Source of the DNA: Myxococcales bacterium
GTDB lineage: Bacteria; Myxococcota_A; Polyangia; GCA-2747355
Reading direction: 5' to 3'
DNA: 63,470 nucleotides
NCBI GenBank assembly: GCA_020431405.1
Contig: JAGQIK010000051.1
Location: 1 to 63,470 of the forward strand
How positions within the stretch are numbered: position 1 is the first letter of the stretch; every line of letters begins with the position of its first letter. Below the pieces are notes generated by a model that worked only from the letters and a program-made list of their open reading frames with translations, ran no database searches and had not been told where the DNA came from. This document shows, one piece after another, positions 37,494 to 48,073 of the stretch. The translations under genes and the position numbers were made by a program.

Positions 37494-38225
37494 ATGCGCT
37501 CGCCCACAGCAGTGCTCGTGATGGCCACGGCGGCGGCGCTCGCGCCGGGGTGCGGGTACTCCTGGAAACAAGGCAAGCGCACCTTCCCGCCGACGGTGTG
37601 CGTGCGAGAAAAGTCGTGGACGACCACCGGCCTGGTTTACATCGGGACCTTGACGTTCCGCTCGGGCAACGTCGACGCCAACGCCTTCGGCCGGCGCCAC
37701 GGCGCCGACGTCGCGACCGTACGAAACCTCGGTGGCGGCGGCTCCTACACCAACACGCTGATCTTCAGCAACGGCGCGGCGATCACCCACCATGGCAGCG
37801 TGGCCGGCAAGGTCGCGGTGACCTTCTACCGCCAGACGCACTTTCGCTTTCACAAAGGCCACGAAAACGAACGGCCCCCCTGGTACAAGCGCCACTTTGC
37901 CTGCCCCGCGGGCACGCGCATGGTCTGCGGCCATCTCGAACAATACTGCGCGACGAAGAAGTTCGGCGTGCGCATGGGTCCGCGCATGCGCTGGCACGCC
38001 AACGGGCAGGTGAGCCTGGTCGAACGCTACCGCCTCGGGCCCGTCGACGAACACGTCGTCCCCAAGCTCGTCGGACCCGTGAGACTCTGGTACAGCAACG
38101 GGCAAAAGCAGATGGTCTACGTCGCGCGCGGCGACGAGCCCCCTTGCGGCGCCAAGTGCTGGATGCGCGACGGTAAGCTCGTACCCTGCGGCCACGCTCC
38201 GTATCTTGAAAAGCCGTGCCGCTAG
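37494..38225 (+). CDS. Predicted lipoprotein with MORN-like repeats
   Basis: Protein of 243 residues. The signal sequence ends in LAPGC (Cys at about 20), so a lipoprotein is likely. The middle is unassigned. Near the C-terminus are two MORN_2-like motifs (MRWHANGQVSLVERYRLG and VRLWYSNGQKQMVYVARG), as in YwqK-type proteins, with the pattern W/Y..NGQ. Several Cys pairs near the end (CGAKCW, PCGHAPYLEKPC) may form disulphides in the periplasm. It is convergent with sppA, 12 bases between stops. Confidence 0.75.
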   Translation: MRSPTAVLVMATAAALAPGCGYSWKQGKRTFPPTVCVREKSWTTTGLVYIGTLTFRSGNVDANAFGRRHGADVATVRNLGGGGSYTNTLIFSNGAAITHHGSVAGKVAVTFYRQTHFRFHKGHENERPPWYKRHFACPAGTRMVCGHLEQYCATKKFGVRMGPRMRWHANGQVSLVERYRLGPVDEHVVPKLVGPVRLWYSNGQKQMVYVARGDEPPCGAKCWMRDGKLVPCGHAPYLEKPCR

Positions 38226-38237
38226 GCGGCCCCGCAG

Positions 38238-39221
38238 CTACAAGCCTGGCGCCCGCGTCTCCACCCGCTTCCGCTCCCGCACCGCCTCGCGCAGCGCCCC
38301 CTTCATCTGCCCGAGGAACTGCTCCATCAGCTGCTCGACCATGCTGCGCTGGCGGCGGTGGTACACCACGCGCGCCTCGCCTTTGCCCTTGGCGAGCTTC
38401 ACCGCGAGGTCGAGCGCGTCGTGGTAGTTGCCGAGCTCGTCGACGAGGCCTTTGGCTTTGGCCTCGGCGCCGGTGAAGATGCGGCCGTCGGCGAGGGCGC
38501 GCACGGCGGCGACCTTCATCTTGCGGCCCTTGGCGATATCGTCGACGAACAGCACCAGCAGCTTGTCGACGAGCGCCTGCATGTAGCGCTTGTCGTCTTC
38601 GCTCGGCTCGCGCAGCGGCGAGCCGGTGTCTTTGAACTTGCCCGTCTTGAAGACGTAGAAGTGCACGCGCGCCAGGTCGAGCAGCTCCTTGACGCTGGTG
38701 GTGCTGCTGATGACGCCGATGCTGCCGGTGATGGTGCCCGAGTTGGCGACGATCTTGGTCGCGCCAGCGGCCATGTAGTAGCCGCCCGACGCTGCCACCG
38801 TGCCCATCGACGCGACCACCGGCTTCTTTTCGCGCAGCCGCATCAGCTCGCGGTAGACCTCTTGCGAGGGCCCGACCGAGCCGCCGGGGGAGTTGATGCG
38901 GATCACCACCGCCTTGACCGTCTTGTCGCGCCGGAATGCGCGCAGCGCGGCCATGGTCGCCTTGGACGAGACGATCGCGCCCGTGACCTCGACGACGCCC
39001 ACGCGCGGGCCGTCATCGTCACGCGCGCTGCGCCCGCGCTGGCGGCCGAGCAGCAGAAACGCGAAGCCGAAGCAGAGCAGGATCAGCCCGCCGAACAGCA
39101 GCGCGCCGTAGAGCGTGCGCCGGTCAGGTGGCGATGCGGGAGGTGTGGGAGAATGCGTCGGAGCGGGGGTCGGCTCGGACGCGGGCGGCGACGACTGCGG
39201 CGACGGTCCTTCGTTGGTCAC
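38238..39221 (-). CDS. sppA: Signal peptide peptidase SppA
   Basis: Membrane-anchored serine peptidase of 327 residues (short, single-domain form) that degrades leftover signal peptides. An N-terminal Pro-rich tail precedes one membrane helix (ALLFGGLILLCFGFAFLLL). The nucleophile Ser is in GTVAASGGYYMAAGATKI and the general base Lys in VFKTGKFKDTGSPLR; INSPGGSV is the family substrate-binding motif. It lies 27 bases after rpsA on the same strand, so it may be co-transcribed. Confidence 0.94.
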   Translation of the reverse strand: MTNEGPSPQSSPPASEPTPAPTHSPTPPASPPDRRTLYGALLFGGLILLCFGFAFLLLGRQRGRSARDDDGPRVGVVEVTGAIVSSKATMAALRAFRRDKTVKAVVIRINSPGGSVGPSQEVYRELMRLREKKPVVASMGTVAASGGYYMAAGATKIVANSGTITGSIGVISSTTSVKELLDLARVHFYVFKTGKFKDTGSPLREPSEDDKRYMQALVDKLLVLFVDDIAKGRKMKVAAVRALADGRIFTGAEAKAKGLVDELGNYHDALDLAVKLAKGKGEARVVYHRRQRSMVEQLMEQFLGQMKGALREAVRERKRVETRAPGL

Positions 39222-39248
39222 GATATTCCGCCGCCGCGCCCTACTCGC

Positions 39249-40991
<1,743 letters not shown>

Positions 40992-41115
40992 CAGCTCTTG
41001 CTCTACCTACGGCGCGAGACGCGCCACGCTAGGGTGAAAACTTCCACAGGCCGCGACCGGCAAGGCCTCGAAACACAAAGGCATTTGGTCACTTCCCGCT
41101 CGGAGACGCGGCAAT

Positions 41116-41781
41116 CTACGCCCCACGTTCCGCCTTGTCAAGGGCAGCGTGGTCCACTGCGCGGCGCCCTTCGTCGGCGATAAGTACGCGTCGCCCTTCG
41201 ACTCGCAGGCGGTCCTCGGCGAGCAGCTGCAGCGCCTCGGGAAGCAGCTGGTGCTCGAGCTCGAGGATGCGCGCGCGCAGCGTCTCGGCGGTGTCGTCGT
41301 CGCGCACCTGCAGGGCGCGCTGCGCGATGATCGGGCCGGTGTCGGTGCCGCGATCGACGAAGTGCACGGTGCAGCCGGCGATCTTGACGCCGTGCTCGAA
41401 GGCTTGCCGCTGCGCGTCGACGCCCGGAAAGGCGGGCAGCAGCGAGGGGTGGATGTTGATCACGCGACCGCTGAAGGCGTCGAGGAAGTAGCCGGTGAGC
41501 AGGCGCATGAAGCCGGCGAGCACCACGCAGCGCACGTCGTGATCGCGCAGCGCCTTGATCAGCGCCACCTCGAAGCGCTCGCGCGACTTGAACTCCTTGT
41601 GCGAGACGACAACCGACGGGATGTCGGCCTCGCGCGCGCGCTCGAGGGCGCGCACGCCGGCCTTGTTGCTGATCACGACCGCGATGTCGGCGTCGAGCCG
41701 GCCGCCGCGCGAAGCGTCGATCAGCGCCTGCAGGTTGCTTCCGGTGCCCGAGACGAGCACGCCGATGCGTAGCTTGGTCAT
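41116..41781 (-). CDS. purN: Phosphoribosylglycinamide formyltransferase PurN
   Basis: Third step of purine synthesis: formylates GAR with 10-formyl-tetrahydrofolate. Protein of 221 residues with LRIGVLVSGTGSNLQALIDA, the catalytic region INIHPSLLPAFPGVDAQRQAFEHGVK and GCTVHFVDRGTDTGPIIAQ. The ATG at 41781 is preferred over a GTG one codon upstream. The C-terminus (EGRRVLIADEGRRAVDHAAL) is slightly longer than average. purM is elsewhere in the window (46926-47999), so the two are not in one operon here. Confidence 0.95.
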   Translation of the reverse strand: MTKLRIGVLVSGTGSNLQALIDASRGGRLDADIAVVISNKAGVRALERAREADIPSVVVSHKEFKSRERFEVALIKALRDHDVRCVVLAGFMRLLTGYFLDAFSGRVINIHPSLLPAFPGVDAQRQAFEHGVKIAGCTVHFVDRGTDTGPIIAQRALQVRDDDTAETLRARILELEHQLLPEALQLLAEDRLRVEGRRVLIADEGRRAVDHAALDKAERGA

Positions 41782-41812
41782 CACGCACCTCTACAACAGG
41801 ATCGCGACGCCG

Positions 41813-43045
41813 TCACCTCTGACAGATCGGCACACGAGTGTTGTAAATGTCGACACTTGCCTCGATCAGCCGCGAGGTGCCGTCCTGTTGCACGACAAAG
41901 CGCGTGCGCAACACGGCGAGGGCGTCGCCGCGCGGCGAGGTGGCGACCTCGTCGAGGTGCTCGGCGGGGATCAGCGTGCGGCACCAGCGACCGCCGGCGA
42001 GCGGCCGCGCGTAGAGATGGCTCGCCTTGACCGGCCGCACGATCAGCTGGCCGTTGGCGATGGCGAGCACCTCCGCGCCGTACTGATCGCCGCCCGGCAG
42101 CGACGCGAAGCGTAGCGCGCTGCCGGTCGCCAGCGCGGCGAGCGGATAGACGTGGGCGCGGTGATAGACGATGCCCGTGTGCGGCGGCGAGTACGACGCC
42201 GAGACGAAGACGCGCTCGCCCGCGCCGTCGAGCGCGGCGCTGATCGGGCCGGGGTGCGCGAAGGTCGCCGCGGCGGTGCGCTGGCCGCGGGTCAGGTCAT
42301 AGAGGCGCAAAAGGCGCGCGTCGGCGATGGTCAGCGCGCGCGCTTGGCGCACGTCGAGCAGCAGCGCCGCGCCGCCGGACCACTTCGTCGAGGGCGGCTC
42401 GAGCGTGCGCCAGGCGCCGTCGCCGGCGCCGAGGCTGCGATCGACGAGGCGCCAGCGCTGCGTCTGCACGAGCAGGCGCCGCTTGGCGCGGGCGCCGACC
42501 AGGCGCGCGTTGATGATCGCTTCGGCGGGTTCGAGGCCGGCGAGCCCCGCGATGGAGACCTGCTGCGATGGCACGCCGCTGCGGGCGTCGAGCAGCGCCA
42601 CGCGCTGGCCGTACCACACGAGCAGCGTATCGCCGGCTGCGTCGAGCGCGAGGCCGCCGCGGCTAGCGGGGAAGCGGTAGTCGTGGCGATCACGCAGCGT
42701 GTGCAGGACCTGGTGGGCGCCGGCTCGGCGGCAGCGCACGGCGCGGCGCACGTGTATTGCCGACGGCTGCGCGCGCGGCGCCTCGAGCAGCAGCACATCG
42801 CCGTCGGAGGTGAGCTGCAGGTGGTGCAGCGCCTCGACGCCGTCGACCTGCAGCGCCAGCCGCCGCGCGCGGCGGGCCGCGATGCTGCCGACGCTGCCGA
42901 CGGCGGCGGCGGGCGCGCGACCGCTGCGATCGCGGCAGGCGACGCACGCGACCACGCACGCGACGAACGTGGTCAAGGCCAGCACGATGAAACGCGGCGA
43001 AGGCGGCGAGCGATGGCCGTTCGGACGGCGGCAGAGTCGCCTCAA
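41813..43045 (-). CDS. Predicted lipoprotein, beta-propeller-like
   Basis: Protein of 410 residues of unknown function. The start is a TTG that overlaps the upstream stop as TTGA. The hydrophobic signal region has several Cys (LALTTFVACVVACVAC), one of which likely serves as lipidation site. The mature part has repeated beta-strand blocks with D..GD/G..V patterns (GGLALDAAGDTLLVWYGQRVALLDARSG, AHPGPISAALDGAGERVFVSAS, SPRGDALAVLRTRFVVQQDGT), suggesting a WD40- or YVTN-like propeller. It is coupled to the upstream exported protein; purN follows after 31 bases. Confidence 0.7.
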   Translation of the reverse strand: MRRLCRRPNGHRSPPSPRFIVLALTTFVACVVACVACRDRSGRAPAAAVGSVGSIAARRARRLALQVDGVEALHHLQLTSDGDVLLLEAPRAQPSAIHVRRAVRCRRAGAHQVLHTLRDRHDYRFPASRGGLALDAAGDTLLVWYGQRVALLDARSGVPSQQVSIAGLAGLEPAEAIINARLVGARAKRRLLVQTQRWRLVDRSLGAGDGAWRTLEPPSTKWSGGAALLLDVRQARALTIADARLLRLYDLTRGQRTAAATFAHPGPISAALDGAGERVFVSASYSPPHTGIVYHRAHVYPLAALATGSALRFASLPGGDQYGAEVLAIANGQLIVRPVKASHLYARPLAGGRWCRTLIPAEHLDEVATSPRGDALAVLRTRFVVQQDGTSRLIEASVDIYNTRVPICQR

Positions 43046-43716
43046 CGGCGACGCCGCCGGATGTTGGCGCGACGGATCACGCGACGCGTGGGGCGCTTGC
43101 GCGGGTTCGAGCCTCTGCGCGCGCGCGAGCTGCTGCTGCTGCTCGATCCCACCGTGGCGTTGACCACGACGCGATAGCGCGAGCCCCACACCAGCCAGAA
43201 GCTCGGCGGCGGCGCGTCGTCGGCGCCGAGGTAACGCAGCGCGCCGCCGCGCTCGAGCAGCAGCCCGTGACGGAGCACGGCGAGCACCACCGATTGTCCG
43301 ATGCGATCGTCGATGGCGACGCGGTACGTGCCGGCGCGACAGGAGGCGCTGCGCGCGAGCTTCGACGAGACGACCGCGCTGGCGGCCTGCTCTTGCACGT
43401 CGAGCGACTCGAGCTTGAGGCCTCGGTAGTCGATGGCGCGCGGCTGGCGCCACGTGTTGCTGCCGTGCGCGATGACGAAGGCGTTGCGACGGCCCGAGAC
43501 GAAGTGCAGCAGCTGCTGTCGGCGCGCGCGGCGATTGCGTCGCCTGCGCTTGTGGCCGAACAGCGCCTGGCAGCTGCTCGCGTCGAGCGTGCTGGCGTCG
43601 TCGCCGCGATGCGGCTTGACGGGCGGCGCGGCCCACGACGTCGTCGTGACGAAGCACAACAGCGAGCACAGCGCAGCTATGGAACGCGCAGCAGACAAGA
43701 CGGCTATTATAGCCAT
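43042..43716 (-). CDS. Hypothetical exported protein with Arg-rich tail
   Basis: Protein of 224 residues with a clear signal peptide (IAALCSLLCFVTTTSWA, cut near AAPP). The mature part is basic and has two Cys (ASSCQALFG, RSASCRAG). The C-terminus is a Ser run followed by a very Arg-rich tail (RARRGSNPRKRPTRRVIRRA). I do not recognise it. The stop overlaps the TTG start of the lipoprotein gene. The start codon lies next to a 13-base palindrome (GGCTATTATAGCC, 43702-43714) inside its own coding sequence. Only 26 bases separate it from the divergent gene at 43743. Confidence 0.65.
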   Translation of the reverse strand: MAIIAVLSAARSIAALCSLLCFVTTTSWAAPPVKPHRGDDASTLDASSCQALFGHKRRRRNRRARRQQLLHFVSGRRNAFVIAHGSNTWRQPRAIDYRGLKLESLDVQEQAASAVVSSKLARSASCRAGTYRVAIDDRIGQSVVLAVLRHGLLLERGGALRYLGADDAPPPSFWLVWGSRYRVVVNATVGSSSSSSSRARRGSNPRKRPTRRVIRRANIRRRRR

Positions 43717-43742
43717 CCTCGCACCTGACGAAAGGCGCAGCG

Positions 43743-44918
43743 ATGGACAGCGGAGTCTCCGCGGAAGCGGTGGTGTGGATCGACGAGGCTGACAGTGATG
43801 CGACGCGCGTGGTGGGCGGTTGGTGGGAGCCGTCGAGACACGGCGACGACGACGAGGCGCTGACGCGCGAGGTGGCGCGCGCGGTGGCACGCCTCGGCGA
43901 TGGCTGGCAGCGCGGGCTCGAGCGAGCCGACGACGTCGGAAAGGCCGCCGCCGCGTTCGTCGGCACGCTCGACGATGGCGCCCTGCCCGCCGGCGCCACC
44001 CTCGAACAGGTCGCCGGCGCGGCATCGCTCATCGGCGCCTACGACGAGCACGGGCTGGCGGCGTTCGCCGAGCAGATCGTGCGCCAGCGCGGCGTGCGCT
44101 TCGCGCTCGAGGTGCTCGTCGAGGTCTGGGGCCAGGCGACCAACTATCACAACCCGAGCTGGCCCAAGAACGACGAGGGCCTGGCCGTGTGGATGCGCGC
44201 GATGGCGCCCGACGAGAGCAGCGCCTTCGACGCGTCGGTCTCCTACGGCAAGGGGCGGCTGGCCTTCGCGTTGCGCAAGCGTGCGCTGGCGCTGCCCGAG
44301 ACGCGCGACGAGATGCGCGGCGCAGTGGACGCGTTGTGGGAGCGCGCGTCGATGCCGGCGCGGGCGGCGCTGATGTTGGCCGCCAATGACGCCGAGCGCG
44401 CGAGCGAGATCGTCGAGCTGGTGATCGCCAAGGCGCGCCCCTACCCGCACTGGCCGCGGCGCGTGCTGCCGTTCGTGGTGCGCGACGTGGAGACGCTCGA
44501 GCGTCTGCGACAGGCGGGCGCGTGGGACACGCCAACGCTGGCGATGGTGCACAACGTTGGCCGCGAAGTGATCGTGCTTTGCGAGCGCGTGCTCGACTCG
44601 AAGATCCCCAACACCATCCGCGCCTACGTGCTGCGTACGATGCAGAACCTACGCGGCCCGCGCACGGCACGCGCCTTCGCGCGTTACGCCGAGAAGTCGT
44701 CGGTGGCGAGCGAGGTGCGCGCGTACTTCACGCGCTACCCCGAGCTGCTCGACGCGGTGAGCGCCGAGGATGAAGGCCACCAGAAGCGGCTCGACAAGCT
44801 GCGGCGCGCGCTGGACAAGGCCAAGCCGCAGGCGAAGAAGAGCAAGACCAAGACCAAAACCAAGGCCAAGACCAAGGCCAAGGCCAAGAAGCGCGTTCCG
44901 GGGAACCCTCGCGGCTGA
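43743..44918 (+). CDS. Hypothetical helical-repeat protein with Lys-rich tail
   Basis: Cytoplasmic protein of 391 residues without signal peptide. It is nearly all helical (for example ALTREVARAVARLGDGWQRG, AAFAEQIVRQRGVRFALEVL, RAYVLRTMQNLRGPRTARAF), with a HEAT-like rhythm in the second half, reminiscent of the N-terminal part of DUF4132 proteins; this is a weak resemblance. The last 45 residues are a Lys/Thr/Ala tail from hexamer repeats (AAGACC/AAGGCC, 44842-44889). AAAGG precedes the ATG by 9 bases. Confidence 0.7.
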   Translation: MDSGVSAEAVVWIDEADSDATRVVGGWWEPSRHGDDDEALTREVARAVARLGDGWQRGLERADDVGKAAAAFVGTLDDGALPAGATLEQVAGAASLIGAYDEHGLAAFAEQIVRQRGVRFALEVLVEVWGQATNYHNPSWPKNDEGLAVWMRAMAPDESSAFDASVSYGKGRLAFALRKRALALPETRDEMRGAVDALWERASMPARAALMLAANDAERASEIVELVIAKARPYPHWPRRVLPFVVRDVETLERLRQAGAWDTPTLAMVHNVGREVIVLCERVLDSKIPNTIRAYVLRTMQNLRGPRTARAFARYAEKSSVASEVRAYFTRYPELLDAVSAEDEGHQKRLDKLRRALDKAKPQAKKSKTKTKTKAKTKAKAKKRVPGNPRG

Positions 44919-45043
44919 GGCCTCGCGTGTGCGAGGCGGCGCACACATCGAGGAGAAAGCGCCCACCAGCGGTCGGGCCCGGCGTCCTCAGGATTCGGAT
45001 CACATCATCTAGTTGTCGCGCGGTTGTGCGCGCCGAGCGCAGC

Positions 45044-45059
45044 TGGCACCTCCGTTGCT
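45044..45059 (+). promoter_or_regulatory. Predicted sigma-54 (RpoN) promoter
   Basis: TGGCAC at 45044-45049 and TTGCT at 45055-45059, with the GG and GC pairs 12 bases apart as required for -24/-12 promoters. Predicted transcription start is near 45070, which leaves a leader of about 20 bases with an AGGAGG site before the ATG at 45091. Just upstream are two near-copies of GTTGTSGCGCG (about 45012-45033), possible enhancer-binding half sites, although they are close to the promoter for an activator site. Confidence 0.7.
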
Positions 45060-45090
45060 TCGTGCAGGAGCACTTAGCAGGAGGACTTGA

Positions 45091-45447
45091 ATGATGTATC
45101 GAAGCTTGATCGGACGCGCCGCGCTGGTGCTGATGTTGGCGTTCGTCGCCGCGGCGGCGGGCGGTGGCTGCGGCGTGGACGCCGACACCTGTCCCGAGGG
45201 CGGCTGCTATCAGAAGTGCGCTGGTGAGGTGTGCAGCTTCACCTGCTCGGGCGGCGGCTGCACGCAGGAGTGCGCGGCCGGCGCGCGCTGCAGCTTCACC
45301 TGCAGCGGGGTCGGCTGCCAGCAGAAATGCACACCCGGCGCGCTGAGCTGCTCGTTCACGTGCAGCGGTGGTGGCTGCGGACAGTTCTGCGCTGGTGTCG
45401 CCGCTTGCAGCACGACCTGCACGCGCGGTGGCTGCAGCGGCGACTAG
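45091..45447 (+). CDS. Cysteine-repeat exported lipoprotein
   Basis: Protein of 118 residues. A signal sequence (ALVLMLAFVAAAAGGGC) ends in a lipobox-like Cys at about 27. The mature part contains 18 further Cys in a repeat of about 20 residues: CSFTCSGGGCTQEC, CSFTCSGVGCQQKC, CSFTCSGGGCGQFC, then CSTTCTRGGC. This is a CxxxCxxxxCxxxC unit, suited to disulphides or to metal binding. I know no family for it. AGGAGG is 6 bases before the first ATG; a second ATG follows directly. Expression is predicted from the sigma-54 promoter. Confidence 0.8.
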   Translation: MMYRSLIGRAALVLMLAFVAAAAGGGCGVDADTCPEGGCYQKCAGEVCSFTCSGGGCTQECAAGARCSFTCSGVGCQQKCTPGALSCSFTCSGGGCGQFCAGVAACSTTCTRGGCSGD

Positions 45448-45461
45448 CCCTCGGCGACGCG

Positions 45462-45893
45462 CTACTGCGGCGGCGGCTCGAGCTGGCAGTGGAAGGCCCA
45501 GCTGATGCCGAAGCGGTCGACGAGCTTGGCGTAGCGCGCGCCCCAGAACATGTTCTCGGGCGGCATCTGCACCTCGCCGCCGTCGCCGAGCGCGTTGAAG
45601 ATCTTGTCGAGCTTGTCGGGCGTTTCGATGTGCAGGATGACCTGATGGTTGTTGCCGACGCCGACCTCGATGCCGGGCGGCACGTCGCTCAGCTCGATGG
45701 CGCCGTTGCCGATGGCGAGCTTGGCGTACATCACCTTGTCGGTCATGCCGGGCGGCACGTCGCCGCCGCCCATCATCTCGGCGGTCCACGGCATGATGGC
45801 CTCGACCTTGGCGCCGAGCGCCTTCTCGTAGAGCGCGATGGCGGCTTTGGCGTCGCCTGCGAAGTTGAGGAATGGATTGAGTGAAGCGATCAT
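45462..45893 (-). CDS. VOC family protein (PhnB / glyoxalase-like)
   Basis: Protein of 143 residues of the PhnB branch of the VOC superfamily (LNPFLNFAGDAKAAIALYEKALGAKVEAI at the start, MYAKLAIGNGAIELSDV in the middle, MPPENMFWGARYAKLVDRFGISWAF near the end). PhnB-like proteins often lack clear enzyme activity and are frequently encoded next to SigG-type ECF sigma factors, as here. AAGGAG lies 8 bases before the ATG. It follows the sigma gene by 15 bases and is probably in its operon. Confidence 0.9.
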   Translation of the reverse strand: MIASLNPFLNFAGDAKAAIALYEKALGAKVEAIMPWTAEMMGGGDVPPGMTDKVMYAKLAIGNGAIELSDVPPGIEVGVGNNHQVILHIETPDKLDKIFNALGDGGEVQMPPENMFWGARYAKLVDRFGISWAFHCQLEPPPQ

Positions 45894-45908
45894 GAGCTCT
45901 CCTTTCCC

Positions 45909-46913
45909 CTATCTAGACTGCGGGCGCGGCGAAAACTCATCGCTGCTTCGTCGCGACGAGACAGATAGCGGCAAGCCAAAGAGCGGAAAGAGCTCGCGCA
46001 CGCTGAGGAAGGTCGTGATTCCACACACCTCACCGCCGCGAAGCTCGAGCACGACCAGGCCCCATGGCGTCTTGCCAGCGTCGCGGTACTGCGCGAAGGC
46101 CGGAAGACCGCTGGCGCCGACGCGGCGCAACACCGAGCCCTCGCACTGAAAGCCCACCTCGCGCAGAAAGGTCGCCACCGCGGCGCGACCTTGGACCCAT
46201 AGCGAGATCGGCGGCATCGAAAACGCCACGTCGGCGCTGAGCAGCGAGACGAGCGCGTCGATGTCGAAGCGCTCGAAGGCCTCGACGTAGCGCTGCACGA
46301 CGTCCGCCTCGGCGTCGTCGAGCGATGGCGCGGCCTCGCTGCTCGGCGGCAGCGCGTCACCCAGCGCGGCGCGCGCGCGCTGCAGCGCGCTGTTGACGGC
46401 GGGTACCGACCACACCAGCGCGTCGGCGACCTCTGCGGCCGACCAGCCGATGACGTCGGCGAGCAGCAGCGCGGCGCGCTGCCTGGGCGGCAGCAGCTGC
46501 AGCGCGGCGACGAAGGCGAGCCGGATGCTCTGACGTGCGGCGAGCAGCTCGAAGGGCGTGCTCGCGCCGTCGCTTGAGACCACCCACGCGTCGGGCAGCG
46601 GCGCGATCCAGTGCGCCTCGGGGCGAAACACGATCTCGTCGTGCGGCGCGCCGGGCGGCTCTCCCGTGGGCCGCTCGCGGCGGCGCCCGCGGCGCTTGAG
46701 CTCGTCGAGGCAGACGTTGGTGGCGATGCGCAAAAGCCACGTGCGCACGCTCGAGCGCCCCTCGAACGAGCCGATGCCGCGCAGCGCGCGCACGAAGGTG
46801 TCTTGAACGGCGTCCGCCGCGTCCTGCGGATGGCCGAGCATGCGGTAGCAGTGGCCGAGCAGCGCCGGACGGTGAACGTCGAGCTCCGATGTGGTCGGCT
46901 GCGAGGTCGTCAT
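45909..46913 (-). CDS. ECF sigma factor, SigG/TIGR02960 type with SnoaL-like C-terminus
   Basis: Sigma factor of 334 residues. Sigma region 2 is at about 14-75 (LLGHCYRMLGHPQDAADAVQDTFVRAL, RTWLLRIATNVCLDELKRR). The PEAHWIAPLPDAWV motif is typical of the TIGR02960/SigG group. Region 4 is at about 130-190 (LQLLPPRQRAALLLADVIGWSAAEVADAL). The C-terminal 140 residues form a SnoaL_2/NTF2-like domain (VVQRYVEAFERFDIDALVSLLSADVAFSMPP), which takes the place of an anti-sigma factor in such proteins. It sits 12 bases after purM and 15 before the VOC gene. Confidence 0.92.
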   Translation of the reverse strand: MTTSQPTTSELDVHRPALLGHCYRMLGHPQDAADAVQDTFVRALRGIGSFEGRSSVRTWLLRIATNVCLDELKRRGRRRERPTGEPPGAPHDEIVFRPEAHWIAPLPDAWVVSSDGASTPFELLAARQSIRLAFVAALQLLPPRQRAALLLADVIGWSAAEVADALVWSVPAVNSALQRARAALGDALPPSSEAAPSLDDAEADVVQRYVEAFERFDIDALVSLLSADVAFSMPPISLWVQGRAAVATFLREVGFQCEGSVLRRVGASGLPAFAQYRDAGKTPWGLVVLELRGGEVCGITTFLSVRELFPLFGLPLSVSSRRSSDEFSPRPQSR

Positions 46914-46925
46914 CCTGCAGTGCTC

Positions 46926-47999
<1,074 letters not shown>

Positions 48000-48073
48000 G
48001 GTATCCCAGCACCCCGAGCCCCGTCAAGGCGCCGCGTATTGGCAAGGCCGTTTCACAGTGGTAAATCGCGCAC

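Noticed and set aside
43702-43714. GGCTATTATAGCC palindrome as a bidirectional promoter like the one at hrcA-hemW
   Set aside because: It lies inside the coding sequence of the minus-strand gene rather than upstream of it, and no -35 is seen at the right distance for the plus-strand gene.
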